Source: a virus. From it: DNA of 31,339 nucleotides. Location: the IMG/VR virus record IMGVR_UViG_3300025121_000112, positions 1 to 31,339 of that record; one strand, given 5' to 3'. Each line of letters starts with the position of its first letter. Positions within the stretch are counted from its first letter, which is position 1. Of the stretch, positions 1 to 6,803 are shown in pieces. The translations under genes and the position numbers were made by a program. The notes beneath the pieces are model-generated. The model was not told the DNA's origin. It was given only the letters and a program-made list of their open reading frames with translations, and ran no database searches.

Positions 1-126
1 AAGCCTTCAGAGTCAAAATCGTTTTTCACTAAGCCGGAAAACATCGTGCGGATTTCGGAGAACCATGCCGATGCGTTTGTATACGGCGCGACTGGCAGCA
101 TGATCGCCGACATGTACGCCGCGACA
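1..126. repeat. Terminal redundancy, left copy (circular junction)
   Basis: Bases 1-126 recur at 31214-31339 with a single difference (A at 11, T at 31224). The repeat lies inside the major capsid reading frame and both copies stay in frame, so the simplest reading is a circular or circularly permuted molecule whose contig ends overlap, unit length about 31,213 bp. The mismatch changes Glu to Val and may be strain variation or an error at the contig end. Confidence 0.9.
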
Positions 127-612
127 CCGGGCTTGTCCAAAACACTCCCGGACGGACAGGGCAACTTCTACGCCGACGGCACGGCAGCCGAGGCACATTT
201 AAACTGGCAGGCGTTCATGGCTCTCGTTGCCTATTGCATGAGCCTGCAACAGACCGCCAAAGCCGAGGACTTCGGAATCATCGCCCACTATCTGACTTTC
301 GGTAACATGATTACCCTGCGGTCGGATTCATACAAGGCTATCTATGACAGCTCGACAAGCATCTGGCGGTTCCTCGGAATCCCCATTTACTCAACGGCCT
401 ACTCAACCAACTTCGGGGCAGCCTCCAGACCTGCCGCCTTCGTCTATCACAAGGACGCTGGCGCTATTGTCTGGGATGAGCCGCAGCTAATGGGCGACGG
501 CCCGATGTGGCATTGGGATGCCTGCTTAAAGTGGACAACCATTTGCCCCTATGGGCATGCGCTGCATAACGCCGCGCTACTTGGCGAACTTCTCAACCTC
601 GCCGCTCTCTAA
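1..612 (+). CDS. Major capsid protein, C-terminal part (continues from 30965-31339 across the junction)
   Basis: Reading frame 1 is open from the first base to the stop at 610-612 and is in phase with the open frame starting at 30965. Joined across the terminal repeat, the protein is 286 residues: 83 from the right end plus 203 here. Function is inferred from position, since it follows portal and scaffold and precedes the neck genes, and from a size normal for small HK97-fold coat proteins. No short diagnostic motif is visible. The C-terminal half is rich in aromatic residues and small helices. An internal ATG at 46 is not the true start. Being the most abundant virion protein, it has a dedicated structured leader (30838-30957). 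Confidence 0.8.
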   Translation, partial: KPSESKSFFTKPENIVRISENHADAFVYGATGSMIADMYAATPGLSKTLPDGQGNFYADGTAAEAHLNWQAFMALVAYCMSLQQTAKAEDFGIIAHYLTFGNMITLRSDSYKAIYDSSTSIWRFLGIPIYSTAYSTNFGAASRPAAFVYHKDAGAIVWDEPQLMGDGPMWHWDACLKWTTICPYGHALHNAALLGELLNLAAL

Positions 613-625
613 GTCGTAACGGTTA
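613..625. repeat. 13-bp direct repeat, left of the DUF115-like gene
   Basis: GTCGTAACGGTTA directly follows the capsid stop codon and recurs at 1552-1564, overlapping the end of the DUF115-like gene and lying inside the start of the next gene. The two copies bracket the 704-1558 gene. A 13-mer pair is expected a few times by chance in 31 kb, so only the position makes it notable. Confidence 0.5.
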
Positions 626-662
626 AAGTGTTCGTGTCTTCGTGTCTTCTGTACATAACGCG

Positions 663-692
663 GGGGGAGGGGACAATTATGGCCCCTCCCCC
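663..692 (+). promoter_or_regulatory. Perfect 10-bp GC hairpin after the capsid gene
   Basis: GGGGGAGGGG at 663-672 is exactly complementary to CCCCTCCCCC at 683-692, with a 10-base loop. No run of T follows, so it is not a standard intrinsic terminator. It sits between the capsid stop (612) and the next gene (704), and its 5' arm is the only strong ribosome-site-like sequence there. It could be a 3' stabiliser of capsid mRNA or a brake on expression of the next gene. Confidence 0.6.
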
Positions 693-703
693 AGGTTTCA
701 ATT

Positions 704-1558
704 ATGGCAGACTATCCGCGCATCGTAAGAGGCTATTACTACATGGCAGATATGCACCCCGGCCTGTATGTGATCGAAACCGGCGGGCGCGGCACTCCCG
801 GCGATGGTGACGTGATCCGTGAAGCGGACGGTAGGCCAAAATTTATGTGCCTGGATGACGCGCAGAAACAACTCAAGGGCGAGTATGCCGCCATAAAGGA
901 AGCCCTGTCTACTGATATTTTTAATCACCTCGACGAACTGACACTCACGGATCGTATTCAGATTGTGGCTCCGGGCATTAACGGTAAAAACTACTACAAC
1001 CAGCTTGACCCTGAATGCTTCACCATCATCGTCAACAAGGCGTGCGAAATCCCCGGCATACGCCGTGACTTATGGATGGTGGCAGACCCGACACCGTATT
1101 ATGCGAAAGTACGCGGATACCTTGACTGGTTTGGCGAGGGGCTTAAAACGTGTGAATCAATCGGTTGCTTTAACAGCCTGACCATGCTGGAATATTTCGA
1201 CAAAGTTAAGTATACGCATGAGTGGGCTGGGGAAATATTCGATGATTTTATTGACCCGATAAAGAACCGCATACGGGGCGGCCTCACGATAAGCGGCATG
1301 GCCGTGCAAATGGCATACTGGCTCGGTGCAAAAGAGATCGTCCTTTGCGGCGTGGACTTATCGGGCATGTATTATTTCGACGGGAGCGAGCGGGGCACGG
1401 CGGCGCAACATCACACCGCTTGGGTACGCGTGCTGCCCTTATTCCAGCAGCTTGTCGAGTGGGTACAGGCTCGCGGCGTCAAAGTTTATTCATTGTCGGA
1501 AACCGCATTAAACCTTGAGAGGATACCAACATGGCAGCAGGAAGTTACACGGTCGTAA
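704..1558 (+). CDS. DUF115 / MptE-like or GT42 sialyltransferase-like protein
   Basis: A 284-residue protein. Residues about 192-221 contain a Gly-Gly-x-Thr-x-Ser-Gly helix followed by GAKEIVLCGVDLSG. This resembles the nucleotide-binding core of the DUF115 (6-hydroxymethylpterin diphosphokinase MptE-like) and GT42 sialyltransferase folds. VADPT at about 126-130 and an early strand ending APGIN at about 89-93 fit such a Rossmann-like architecture. These families transfer diphosphate or sugar groups; the substrate here is unknown. It lies between capsid and neck genes and could modify virion proteins. The start is at 704 with only a weak AGG site. The last 28 bases overlap the next gene. Short direct repeats at 613 and 1552 bracket it. 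Confidence 0.6.
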   Translation: MADYPRIVRGYYYMADMHPGLYVIETGGRGTPGDGDVIREADGRPKFMCLDDAQKQLKGEYAAIKEALSTDIFNHLDELTLTDRIQIVAPGINGKNYYNQLDPECFTIIVNKACEIPGIRRDLWMVADPTPYYAKVRGYLDWFGEGLKTCESIGCFNSLTMLEYFDKVKYTHEWAGEIFDDFIDPIKNRIRGGLTISGMAVQMAYWLGAKEIVLCGVDLSGMYYFDGSERGTAAQHHTAWVRVLPLFQQLVEWVQARGVKVYSLSETALNLERIPTWQQEVTRS

Positions 1559-2040
1559 CGGTTACGGATCACGTCCGGTTGGCAATCGATATGCGGGGTA
1601 CGGATGCCTGGCTTACGGATACCGAAATAAACGGTTTTATTTATGAAAATATAACGTCAACGCGAGGGGATTTCAGTTTTCAACTCGTAACGTCAGCTAC
1701 AACCGGGCCGTCCGGATTGTACAAATGCTTTCACGGTTATTCATACGGCCTTTATTTGTGGGGGCCGACGATGACCTGCGAAGCTGATTGCGTTTATGTT
1801 CTGAACAGCAAAGGGGCGATCACGGTAACGAGCGGGACGCCGACGGCGACGGCGATAACCGTTACGGGCGCGGTCGTTGATTTCAGCAATGTCATGGTGC
1901 AACTGTTGCACTGGCTGGCGACGCACCGGGCGAAAGAAATCAGCGCAAGCGCGGGGGGCGGGTCGGTAAACTCTCAGGGCATACACGCGCAGTTGCTTGA
2001 AATGGCGGATTACTGGACGGGGATACGACAGATAGCATAA
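1531..2040 (+). CDS. Putative head-tail connector (adaptor) protein
   Basis: A 169-residue protein placed where siphoviruses encode the first neck (adaptor) protein, after the capsid gene and before HK97-gp10-like genes. The N-terminal segment with VRLAIDMRGTDAWLTDTEIN is helical and loosely resembles the first helices of connector proteins, but I cannot match a family motif. The middle is rich in Thr, Ser and Val strands, and residues about 122-160 form helices. GAGAGG lies eight bases before the ATG. The start overlaps the upstream gene by 28 bases and the stop overlaps the next ATG by one base (TAATG). Confidence 0.4.
   Translation: MAAGSYTVVTVTDHVRLAIDMRGTDAWLTDTEINGFIYENITSTRGDFSFQLVTSATTGPSGLYKCFHGYSYGLYLWGPTMTCEADCVYVLNSKGAITVTSGTPTATAITVTGAVVDFSNVMVQLLHWLATHRAKEISASAGGGSVNSQGIHAQLLEMADYWTGIRQIA
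1552..1564. repeat. 13-bp direct repeat, right of the DUF115-like gene
   Basis: Second copy of GTCGTAACGGTTA (first at 613-625). It spans the last codons and stop of the DUF115-like gene and encodes part of a Val-Thr-rich stretch near the N-terminus of the next protein. Confidence 0.5.
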
Positions 2041-2645
2041 TGCCGCGAGAACAGAAAATAGTTTTAAAGGGCTGGGATCGTCCTCTGGTTGTGGATTGGG
2101 ACTTCCAGACGGGATTGCTCAGGCTTGAAATTCAGCGACTGGCACCAGGGCGTGGTAGCGGTAACTTAAAAGAAGCGTTTGAGCACTCCGATACGGCGGT
2201 CATAAACGAGGAAGGGAATGTAATCGATATCACCGTGGGGAAGCAACATAAGGCGTGGCCTTATGCGAAAATTCAGGAACACGGAGGAACCATACCGGCA
2301 TTCGATATCAGGAAGGCGCAACGTGCTTTTAAAAGTACATATCTGGCAATGGTACGCGGACGCAAAATCAGCGCGGGGCGATACGGCAGATGGTTCCGGC
2401 GGTCGTCCGTCGGCGGATATAAACCAGTTATGGTTGCATGGATCGGCGGCATGAAAAGATTCTTTACCAAGCGCGGCCCGATTGTAATCTTGGGTTCGCA
2501 TTACGTCGAGCGGGGCGTCCATAACTGGTGGCGCAAATTGTGCGGGGCATCAAGTGGCGTCGGTGGCGGTGCTCCGGTAGGCGGGGCAACGCGGACGGTC
2601 TTCTGGTCTAAGGAACATTACAGCCGGGGGATAGATAAAAGATGA
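2040..2645 (+). CDS. HK97-gp10-like neck / tail-completion protein, copy 1
   Basis: A 201-residue protein. The segment from about residue 40, GSGNLKEAF..., through YAKIQEHGGTI (about 76-86) to GSHYVERGV (about 151-159) follows the usual order of HK97-gp10-like and Mu-gpG-like virion morphogenesis proteins: an N-terminal 'TGxLRxSF'-type turn, a YAxIQExGG motif, and a C-terminal HYxxxA-type helix. Family members act at the neck during head-tail joining. The same three elements occur in the next gene, so the two look like tandem paralogs. The C-terminal 45 residues are Gly-rich and basic. The start overlaps the preceding stop by one base and the stop overlaps the next gene (ATGAGC at 2642). Confidence 0.6.
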   Translation: MPREQKIVLKGWDRPLVVDWDFQTGLLRLEIQRLAPGRGSGNLKEAFEHSDTAVINEEGNVIDITVGKQHKAWPYAKIQEHGGTIPAFDIRKAQRAFKSTYLAMVRGRKISAGRYGRWFRRSSVGGYKPVMVAWIGGMKRFFTKRGPIVILGSHYVERGVHNWWRKLCGASSGVGGGAPVGGATRTVFWSKEHYSRGIDKR

Positions 2646-3223
2646 GCAAACTTTCCGACATCATGGCTGCTACCGGCATGACCCGCGAACAGATACGCAG
2701 GGCGGTTGCGACAGGCTACGGGAGATTCAACCCTGACACATACGCACGTCTTAAATCCGAAGCCGACACCCGCCTTGCTAATTTATTCCAGGCGATGACT
2801 GAGCGGAGCCGTGGCTTAATCGCGCCGCTTGAAACGCAAGAGGACGCGGACAAACTTCGACACTTAATCCAAGACTTTGCGCCGGTCGATACGGGCGCAC
2901 TCAGGGATAGCTTCGACGATCCGCGCACGGTCGTTGTACAACCGGACGGGAATGTGATGATCGACTTCTCCCTGCCCTATGCGCGTATTCAGGACTTGGG
3001 CGGCACGATCCATCGGACGAGCAGCACCGGAAAATCTTACACGATCCGCATACCGGCGCAGCATTACGTCCAAAAGGCTGTGACCGCGTACAATGCGTCT
3101 AGAGACGCGGAGGATGTTCCTCTGCAAGTTATATCGGAAGGCGACATAGGTATCGGCATAGCTGGCCTGATAGCGCGTGGCATGGCTTTCATACGGTCGG
3201 TGAACCCGATAGGAGCGGCATAA
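2642..3223 (+). CDS. HK97-gp10-like neck protein, copy 2
   Basis: A 193-residue protein with a clearer gp10 signature: APVDTGALRDSF (about 80-91), LPYARIQDLGGTI (about 110-122), and IPAQHYVQKAV (about 138-148). Such proteins (HK97 gp10 / Mu gpG class) complete the head-tail interface. An N-terminal helical extension of about 75 residues precedes the core and a Gly/Ile-rich tail follows it. Overlaps of four bases upstream and one base downstream (TAATG) indicate coupled translation. With two gp10-like genes in a row, one may serve the usual neck role and the other an additional joint; which is which cannot be told. Confidence 0.7.
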   Translation: MSKLSDIMAATGMTREQIRRAVATGYGRFNPDTYARLKSEADTRLANLFQAMTERSRGLIAPLETQEDADKLRHLIQDFAPVDTGALRDSFDDPRTVVVQPDGNVMIDFSLPYARIQDLGGTIHRTSSTGKSYTIRIPAQHYVQKAVTAYNASRDAEDVPLQVISEGDIGIGIAGLIARGMAFIRSVNPIGAA

Positions 3224-3633
3224 TGGCAAGCGTACTATCGGCAATACAGACGCAACTTGTGACCGACGTCGAAACCACGTCGATTAATAAATGCTATGTC
3301 GGCAAGGCGTCGGATACCACGGTCGAAACGCCGTGGTGCGAAATGTACATTGTCAGCGGCAGCCAGTCCTATGACATGACCAGCGTGATAGACCGGGACA
3401 TGACGGTTATTCTGAATATACATGGGAAGTCACAGGAGCAGGTTGAGTTGGCCTCCGAGGAACTAATGAAGCTCTGGCGGAGCGCGGCATTACTCGCGGC
3501 ATTACGCGCCCTGAGCGTCCTGCATATTTATTGCGTGTCGGATTCCCCGGCAATCGTCTATTCCAATTCAGCGACGCAACAGCCGATCATGGCGGATATC
3601 GAATTCGCGATGACCGTTCGGTATACAGCATAA
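3223..3633 (+). CDS. Putative tail terminator protein
   Basis: A 136-residue protein in the position of the tail terminator (lambda gpU / SPP1 gp17 class), between gp10-like genes and the tail tube gene. Size and predicted alternation of helix and strand are normal for that class: an N-terminal helix, a strand ending RDMTVILNIHGKS, a helix EQVELASEELMKLW, and a final strand MADIEFAMTVRYTA. The last strand with an alternating pattern is typical of these ring-forming proteins. The role, capping the growing tail tube, is inferred from position and size. Confidence 0.55.
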   Translation: MASVLSAIQTQLVTDVETTSINKCYVGKASDTTVETPWCEMYIVSGSQSYDMTSVIDRDMTVILNIHGKSQEQVELASEELMKLWRSAALLAALRALSVLHIYCVSDSPAIVYSNSATQQPIMADIEFAMTVRYTA

Positions 3634-3646
3634 GGAGAAAATTACA

Positions 3647-4561
3647 ATGGCAGCACCACACGTTGTTCAATTATCGGAGATCGGATTCAACAGCAAGACC
3701 CGGACGGTCAAGGCCTTGAACCTACAGGTGGCGGATGCGATCATGTACGATGACACCGCGCAATATCCGCTTAATGCGAGGCAGGCAGCGCAGGCGGGGC
3801 CGAAGTTCGCTCGGATGAGTTTCATAACGGAAATGAATCCGTCGGGATCATCCGGGGGCGCGAAGACACCGCCTGATGCGCTTCTGTTGAAGGCATGCGG
3901 AATAAAGGAAACCGTCGCCACGACCGTTAGCACGACCTATGACATCGATGGGGCGATAGCCGTAAACCAGACTGCTGTTGCGCTGATTTCAAAGCACGGT
4001 AGCGGCACCGGCTATTATCAGCTTTGCAGTAATGCCGTCGGGAACCTGACAATATCCGGGACACCGAATACCCCGCTGATATGCGCGTGGAATTTCGACG
4101 GGACTTACACCGCGCCCACGGAAGCGGACTTGACGGACGCGATAGATAACGGCGGCTTGGCTCCGATGTGCATCGGTACGATTACGCTTAACACCGACGC
4201 GCTCGTTATGAAGTCATTTTCCATCGCTTTGAATAACGCAAATAACGCGCCAAATCTGAATATGGCGGGCGCGAATGGGGTAAGCAATCCGGTGCTCGTT
4301 AACCAGGCTCCGACGTTTGAAACGGTCGTGGAACTTCCGGCCATGTCAACAGCAAACTACTGGACGGACTTAACGAGCCACACCATAACGCCGTTCTCGT
4401 TTGCGATAGGCACCGGCGCGGGCTATGTGATCACGATCACCGGCAAGGGCTACCTCATGGCATCCCAGCAGCTTCAGAGCCTTAACGGTGTCCTCGGAGC
4501 GCGGCTCTCATACCGCATGGATTGGGCGAGCGGCTCCCCGATATCGATTGCCTTTACTTAA
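3647..4561 (+). CDS. Major tail tube protein
   Basis: A 304-residue protein, strand-rich, with Thr/Ser/Asn-rich surface loops, located between the tail terminator and the tail assembly chaperone genes, the standard place for the siphovirus tail tube subunit. AAGGAG lies seven bases before the ATG. Residues about 60-75 contain a Gly-Ser-rich loop (SGSSGGAKTPPD), and the C-terminus ends in an alternating strand. It should polymerise around the tape measure protein into the tail tube. Length is near the upper end for simple tube proteins, which leaves room for a small extra domain. Confidence 0.7.
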   Translation: MAAPHVVQLSEIGFNSKTRTVKALNLQVADAIMYDDTAQYPLNARQAAQAGPKFARMSFITEMNPSGSSGGAKTPPDALLLKACGIKETVATTVSTTYDIDGAIAVNQTAVALISKHGSGTGYYQLCSNAVGNLTISGTPNTPLICAWNFDGTYTAPTEADLTDAIDNGGLAPMCIGTITLNTDALVMKSFSIALNNANNAPNLNMAGANGVSNPVLVNQAPTFETVVELPAMSTANYWTDLTSHTITPFSFAIGTGAGYVITITGKGYLMASQQLQSLNGVLGARLSYRMDWASGSPISIAFT

Positions 4562-4585
4562 ACCACATAAACACAGGAGACACAC

Positions 4586-5119
4586 ATGAAAGCATTGCCA
4601 GTAAGATTTCAGAAGCAAGAGCACACGTTTGAGGACGTTCGGTACACGATCCAACCGCTCACGAATCAACTCCGGGCGCATATCCAGACCGAGAACCTTG
4701 AACGAATCGGGACGGATGACCGGGGCTTTCCGATCCTCGGCACCAACAAGGGCGGCATCATTTACGATGTGATAGGTTTTTCCCTCATTGAACTTTCGGG
4801 ACTCGAAGGACTCGAAGTTGAATACGAGGATGTCAATATTGGGAAAAACATCTATACCCGCGTGAAGGATTACTGCCTCGATTTATTTCCAATGACTCTG
4901 TTTGACGATATCAAGATTAAGGCCACAACCGCCAGCATAATCACCGAGGAGGAAACCGAGGAAATGGGTTTTACGCCGGACTCGTCTACGGAGACTTCAC
5001 CTGCACCGGAGACGAGCGGTACTGTGGCTGCCGAACCGGAATTGAAGTCGGATTTACCATTACCGACAACGGATGTCGAAACCCAACCGTTATCAGGGGA
5101 TGCGTCTGGAAGCGAATAA
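4586..5119 (+). CDS. Tail assembly chaperone G
   Basis: A 177-residue protein just upstream of the tape measure gene. The N-terminal 125 residues form the folded part. From about residue 129 the zero frame becomes a Ser/Thr/Pro/Glu-rich tail (PDSSTETSPAPETSG...) typical of a frame whose main purpose is elsewhere. A slippery heptamer at 4966-4972 allows some ribosomes to shift to -1 and make a longer GT protein, as in lambda gpG/gpGT. The G form should bind the tape measure protein during tail assembly. A purine-rich site (ACAGGAGAC) precedes the ATG. Confidence 0.75.
   Translation: MKALPVRFQKQEHTFEDVRYTIQPLTNQLRAHIQTENLERIGTDDRGFPILGTNKGGIIYDVIGFSLIELSGLEGLEVEYEDVNIGKNIYTRVKDYCLDLFPMTLFDDIKIKATTASIITEEETEEMGFTPDSSTETSPAPETSGTVAAEPELKSDLPLPTTDVETQPLSGDASGSE
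4966..5019 (+). promoter_or_regulatory. Programmed -1 frameshift signal
   Basis: GGGTTTT at 4966-4972 is read as G GGT TTT in the G frame and re-pairs as GGG TTT after a -1 slip, a canonical X XXY YYZ site. Eight bases later CTCGTCT (4981-4987) pairs exactly with AGACGAG (5010-5016). CCG (4976-4978) with CGG (5017-5019) extends the stem past a two-base bulge, and CGG (4989-4991) with CCG (5006-5008) adds an inner stem. Slippery site, spacing and stem together are textbook. Confidence 0.85.
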
Positions 5120-5292
5120 GCCCGTTCATGCGGTATCTCGCGGAGCTTTATCAGGCGTACAAGGACGGGCATTTACTGGAGCGGGGGAGTTGGGGCGAAC
5201 AGCCGGCATGGTATACGGATGCGATGAGTTTGATGTCAAATGAGATGAACTCAGCCGAAGCCGACAGAATGAAGAGGATGCAAAATACATGA
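4966..5292 (+). CDS. Tail assembly chaperone T extension, made by -1 frameshift (GT fusion)
   Basis: Frame 1 is open from 4921 to the TGA at 5290-5292 and lies -1 relative to gene G. Shifting at GGGTTTT (4966-4972) joins 129 G codons to 106 T codons, giving a 235-residue GT protein. The T part reads as real protein, including ISPFMRYLAELYQAYKDG and GSWGEQPAWYTDAMSL, which resemble the T domains of other siphoviruses. An internal ATG at 5128 could make only the last 54 residues. The TGA overlaps the tape measure ATG (ATGA). GT normally recruits the tail tube protein to the chaperoned tape measure. Confidence 0.8.
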   Translation, partial: GFYAGLVYGDFTCTGDERYCGCRTGIEVGFTITDNGCRNPTVIRGCVWKRISPFMRYLAELYQAYKDGHLLERGSWGEQPAWYTDAMSLMSNEMNSAEADRMKRMQNT

Positions 5293-6803
5293 CTTACGGC
5301 GATCCGACATTACATACCAAAGTAGTCATCGACGGCACCGAGGAAGTCAACGAGCAGCTCGCGGGCGTCCAGAAAAAGGGCGAGGAAGCCGCCGCTAAAG
5401 TTGACGACGCTTTTCAGAAGTCCTCGCAGTCGTTATTACAACTATCGGAAAAGGCCGGTCGGTTCGGAAGCATCTGGACGCATAACGTGACCATGCCGAT
5501 AATCGCGCTTGGCACGGCGGCGGTTGCGATGAGCGCGGACGTGTTGAAGGGCGAGGAAAGCGTTGCGAAACTCACGGACGCGTGGAAGGGATTAAAGAGC
5601 GATGTGGCGACGGCGATAGTGCCGACGATAAACGCGCTGATAACGGATACGCTGATTCCGCTGGTTGATACGCTGGGGGACTTGGTAACAAAATGGGGCG
5701 AACAAAGTGAGGCAGCGAAAAATTCACAATTAGCCATTCTCGGATTAGTAGCCATCGTCGGCCCGGTTACAACGGCGGCAGCTAATATCGGGAAGGCAAT
5801 CGGACTTTTAAAACTCGCCTTTATCGCATTGAAAACAGAAGCAGCGGCTGCATGGCTCGCCGTTGCAGGGCCGGTTGGAATAGTCGTTGGTGCTGCTGCG
5901 CTTACATATTATGGTGTAAGCGAGATCGCTAAGGCTACTGGAATCGATGAAGGAACCAATAGGTATAGGTCACCAGAACATACGGATTATGGTGATTTAA
6001 TTCAGCGCGGCGGCCCTTATTTTGATATCGGTGCAGTTGAAGAGCGGGAACGCGATGCTATATGGGCAATGATGAAGGATAAAGAGCGCAGAGATGCATT
6101 AGCTGCTTTAGGCGGCGGCGGAGGCGGGACAGTTCCCAAAGAAGAAATCAAAGAAGTGTTCAATATCTGGAACAACGCTATAACCGATGCCTTGATTGTT
6201 CGCATGTGGAATAATCTATACGATGCTGCCGGGAATCTCAGGGCTGAGGGCGGGGTTTTTGGCGCGGACATACCGTTTAATCAGCCTGAAGGAATATCGC
6301 CTTTTGCCGGTGTAGCTCCCTCTTCATGGAGTATGCCACGTCTTGGTAGCGCGGGACTTTATGGCGGCCTTAATCTTTCAGGTGCCGCAGCCGCGAAGCG
6401 CGGTGCCGGGAAGCCCGGTACGAAAGGATATAAAGCGGACGGCGGGGATTCCTGGTACGACGCCCTCATGTCCAATGACTTCCTGATGAACGCAGGCGCG
6501 CAGGTAGCGGGAACTTTGGCAGGCGGCGGTAAATTTGGCCTTGCCGAAGCGCTGCCCCTTATCGGTTCTGCCTTTGGAGCACCCGGTGCTGCTATCGGCG
6601 CGTTGCTTGGCGGATTATTCCAGAAGAAACAGCGCGGCGACACTCCGCAAAATCCGGTACACGTCAAGGTGATCAATCCCGGCGATCTCGCAACCGCGCT
6701 GTCGAACGCCGTTAAGAGCCTCATCGCACAGGTGGGCGCGGTAGGGATGGATGATCTCGTTGAGCAAGTCCGCAAGCAGGGGCAGTTAAAGGGGTACAGC
6801 TAA
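5289..6803 (+). CDS. Tape measure protein
   Basis: A 504-residue protein directly after the G/GT chaperones. It has helical coiled-coil-like N-terminal repeats, then hydrophobic segments (about 145-215, rich in Ala, Val, Ile and Gly) and a second hydrophobic Gly/Ala segment near 420-440 (IGSAFGAPGAAIGALLGG). This pattern is usual for tape measure proteins, which set tail length and help DNA cross the host membrane. At 504 residues it is short; with roughly 1.5 angstrom per residue, the usual rule for this family, the tail would be about 75 nm. A Gly-rich linker lies near 274-280. ATG overlaps the T stop (ATGA). Confidence 0.8.
   Translation: MTYGDPTLHTKVVIDGTEEVNEQLAGVQKKGEEAAAKVDDAFQKSSQSLLQLSEKAGRFGSIWTHNVTMPIIALGTAAVAMSADVLKGEESVAKLTDAWKGLKSDVATAIVPTINALITDTLIPLVDTLGDLVTKWGEQSEAAKNSQLAILGLVAIVGPVTTAAANIGKAIGLLKLAFIALKTEAAAAWLAVAGPVGIVVGAAALTYYGVSEIAKATGIDEGTNRYRSPEHTDYGDLIQRGGPYFDIGAVEERERDAIWAMMKDKERRDALAALGGGGGGTVPKEEIKEVFNIWNNAITDALIVRMWNNLYDAAGNLRAEGGVFGADIPFNQPEGISPFAGVAPSSWSMPRLGSAGLYGGLNLSGAAAAKRGAGKPGTKGYKADGGDSWYDALMSNDFLMNAGAQVAGTLAGGGKFGLAEALPLIGSAFGAPGAAIGALLGGLFQKKQRGDTPQNPVHVKVINPGDLATALSNAVKSLIAQVGAVGMDDLVEQVRKQGQLKGYS

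Noticed and set aside
628-810. 60-codon frame overlapping the start of the DUF115-like gene.
   Set aside because: Arg-rich composition typical of a shadow frame; its only strong ribosome-like site lies in a hairpin.
1531-1564. 13-bp repeats as proof of transposition.
   Set aside because: No transposase and no inverted ends were seen; a 13-mer pair is expected a few times by chance in 31 kb, so only short-homology recombination is suggested.
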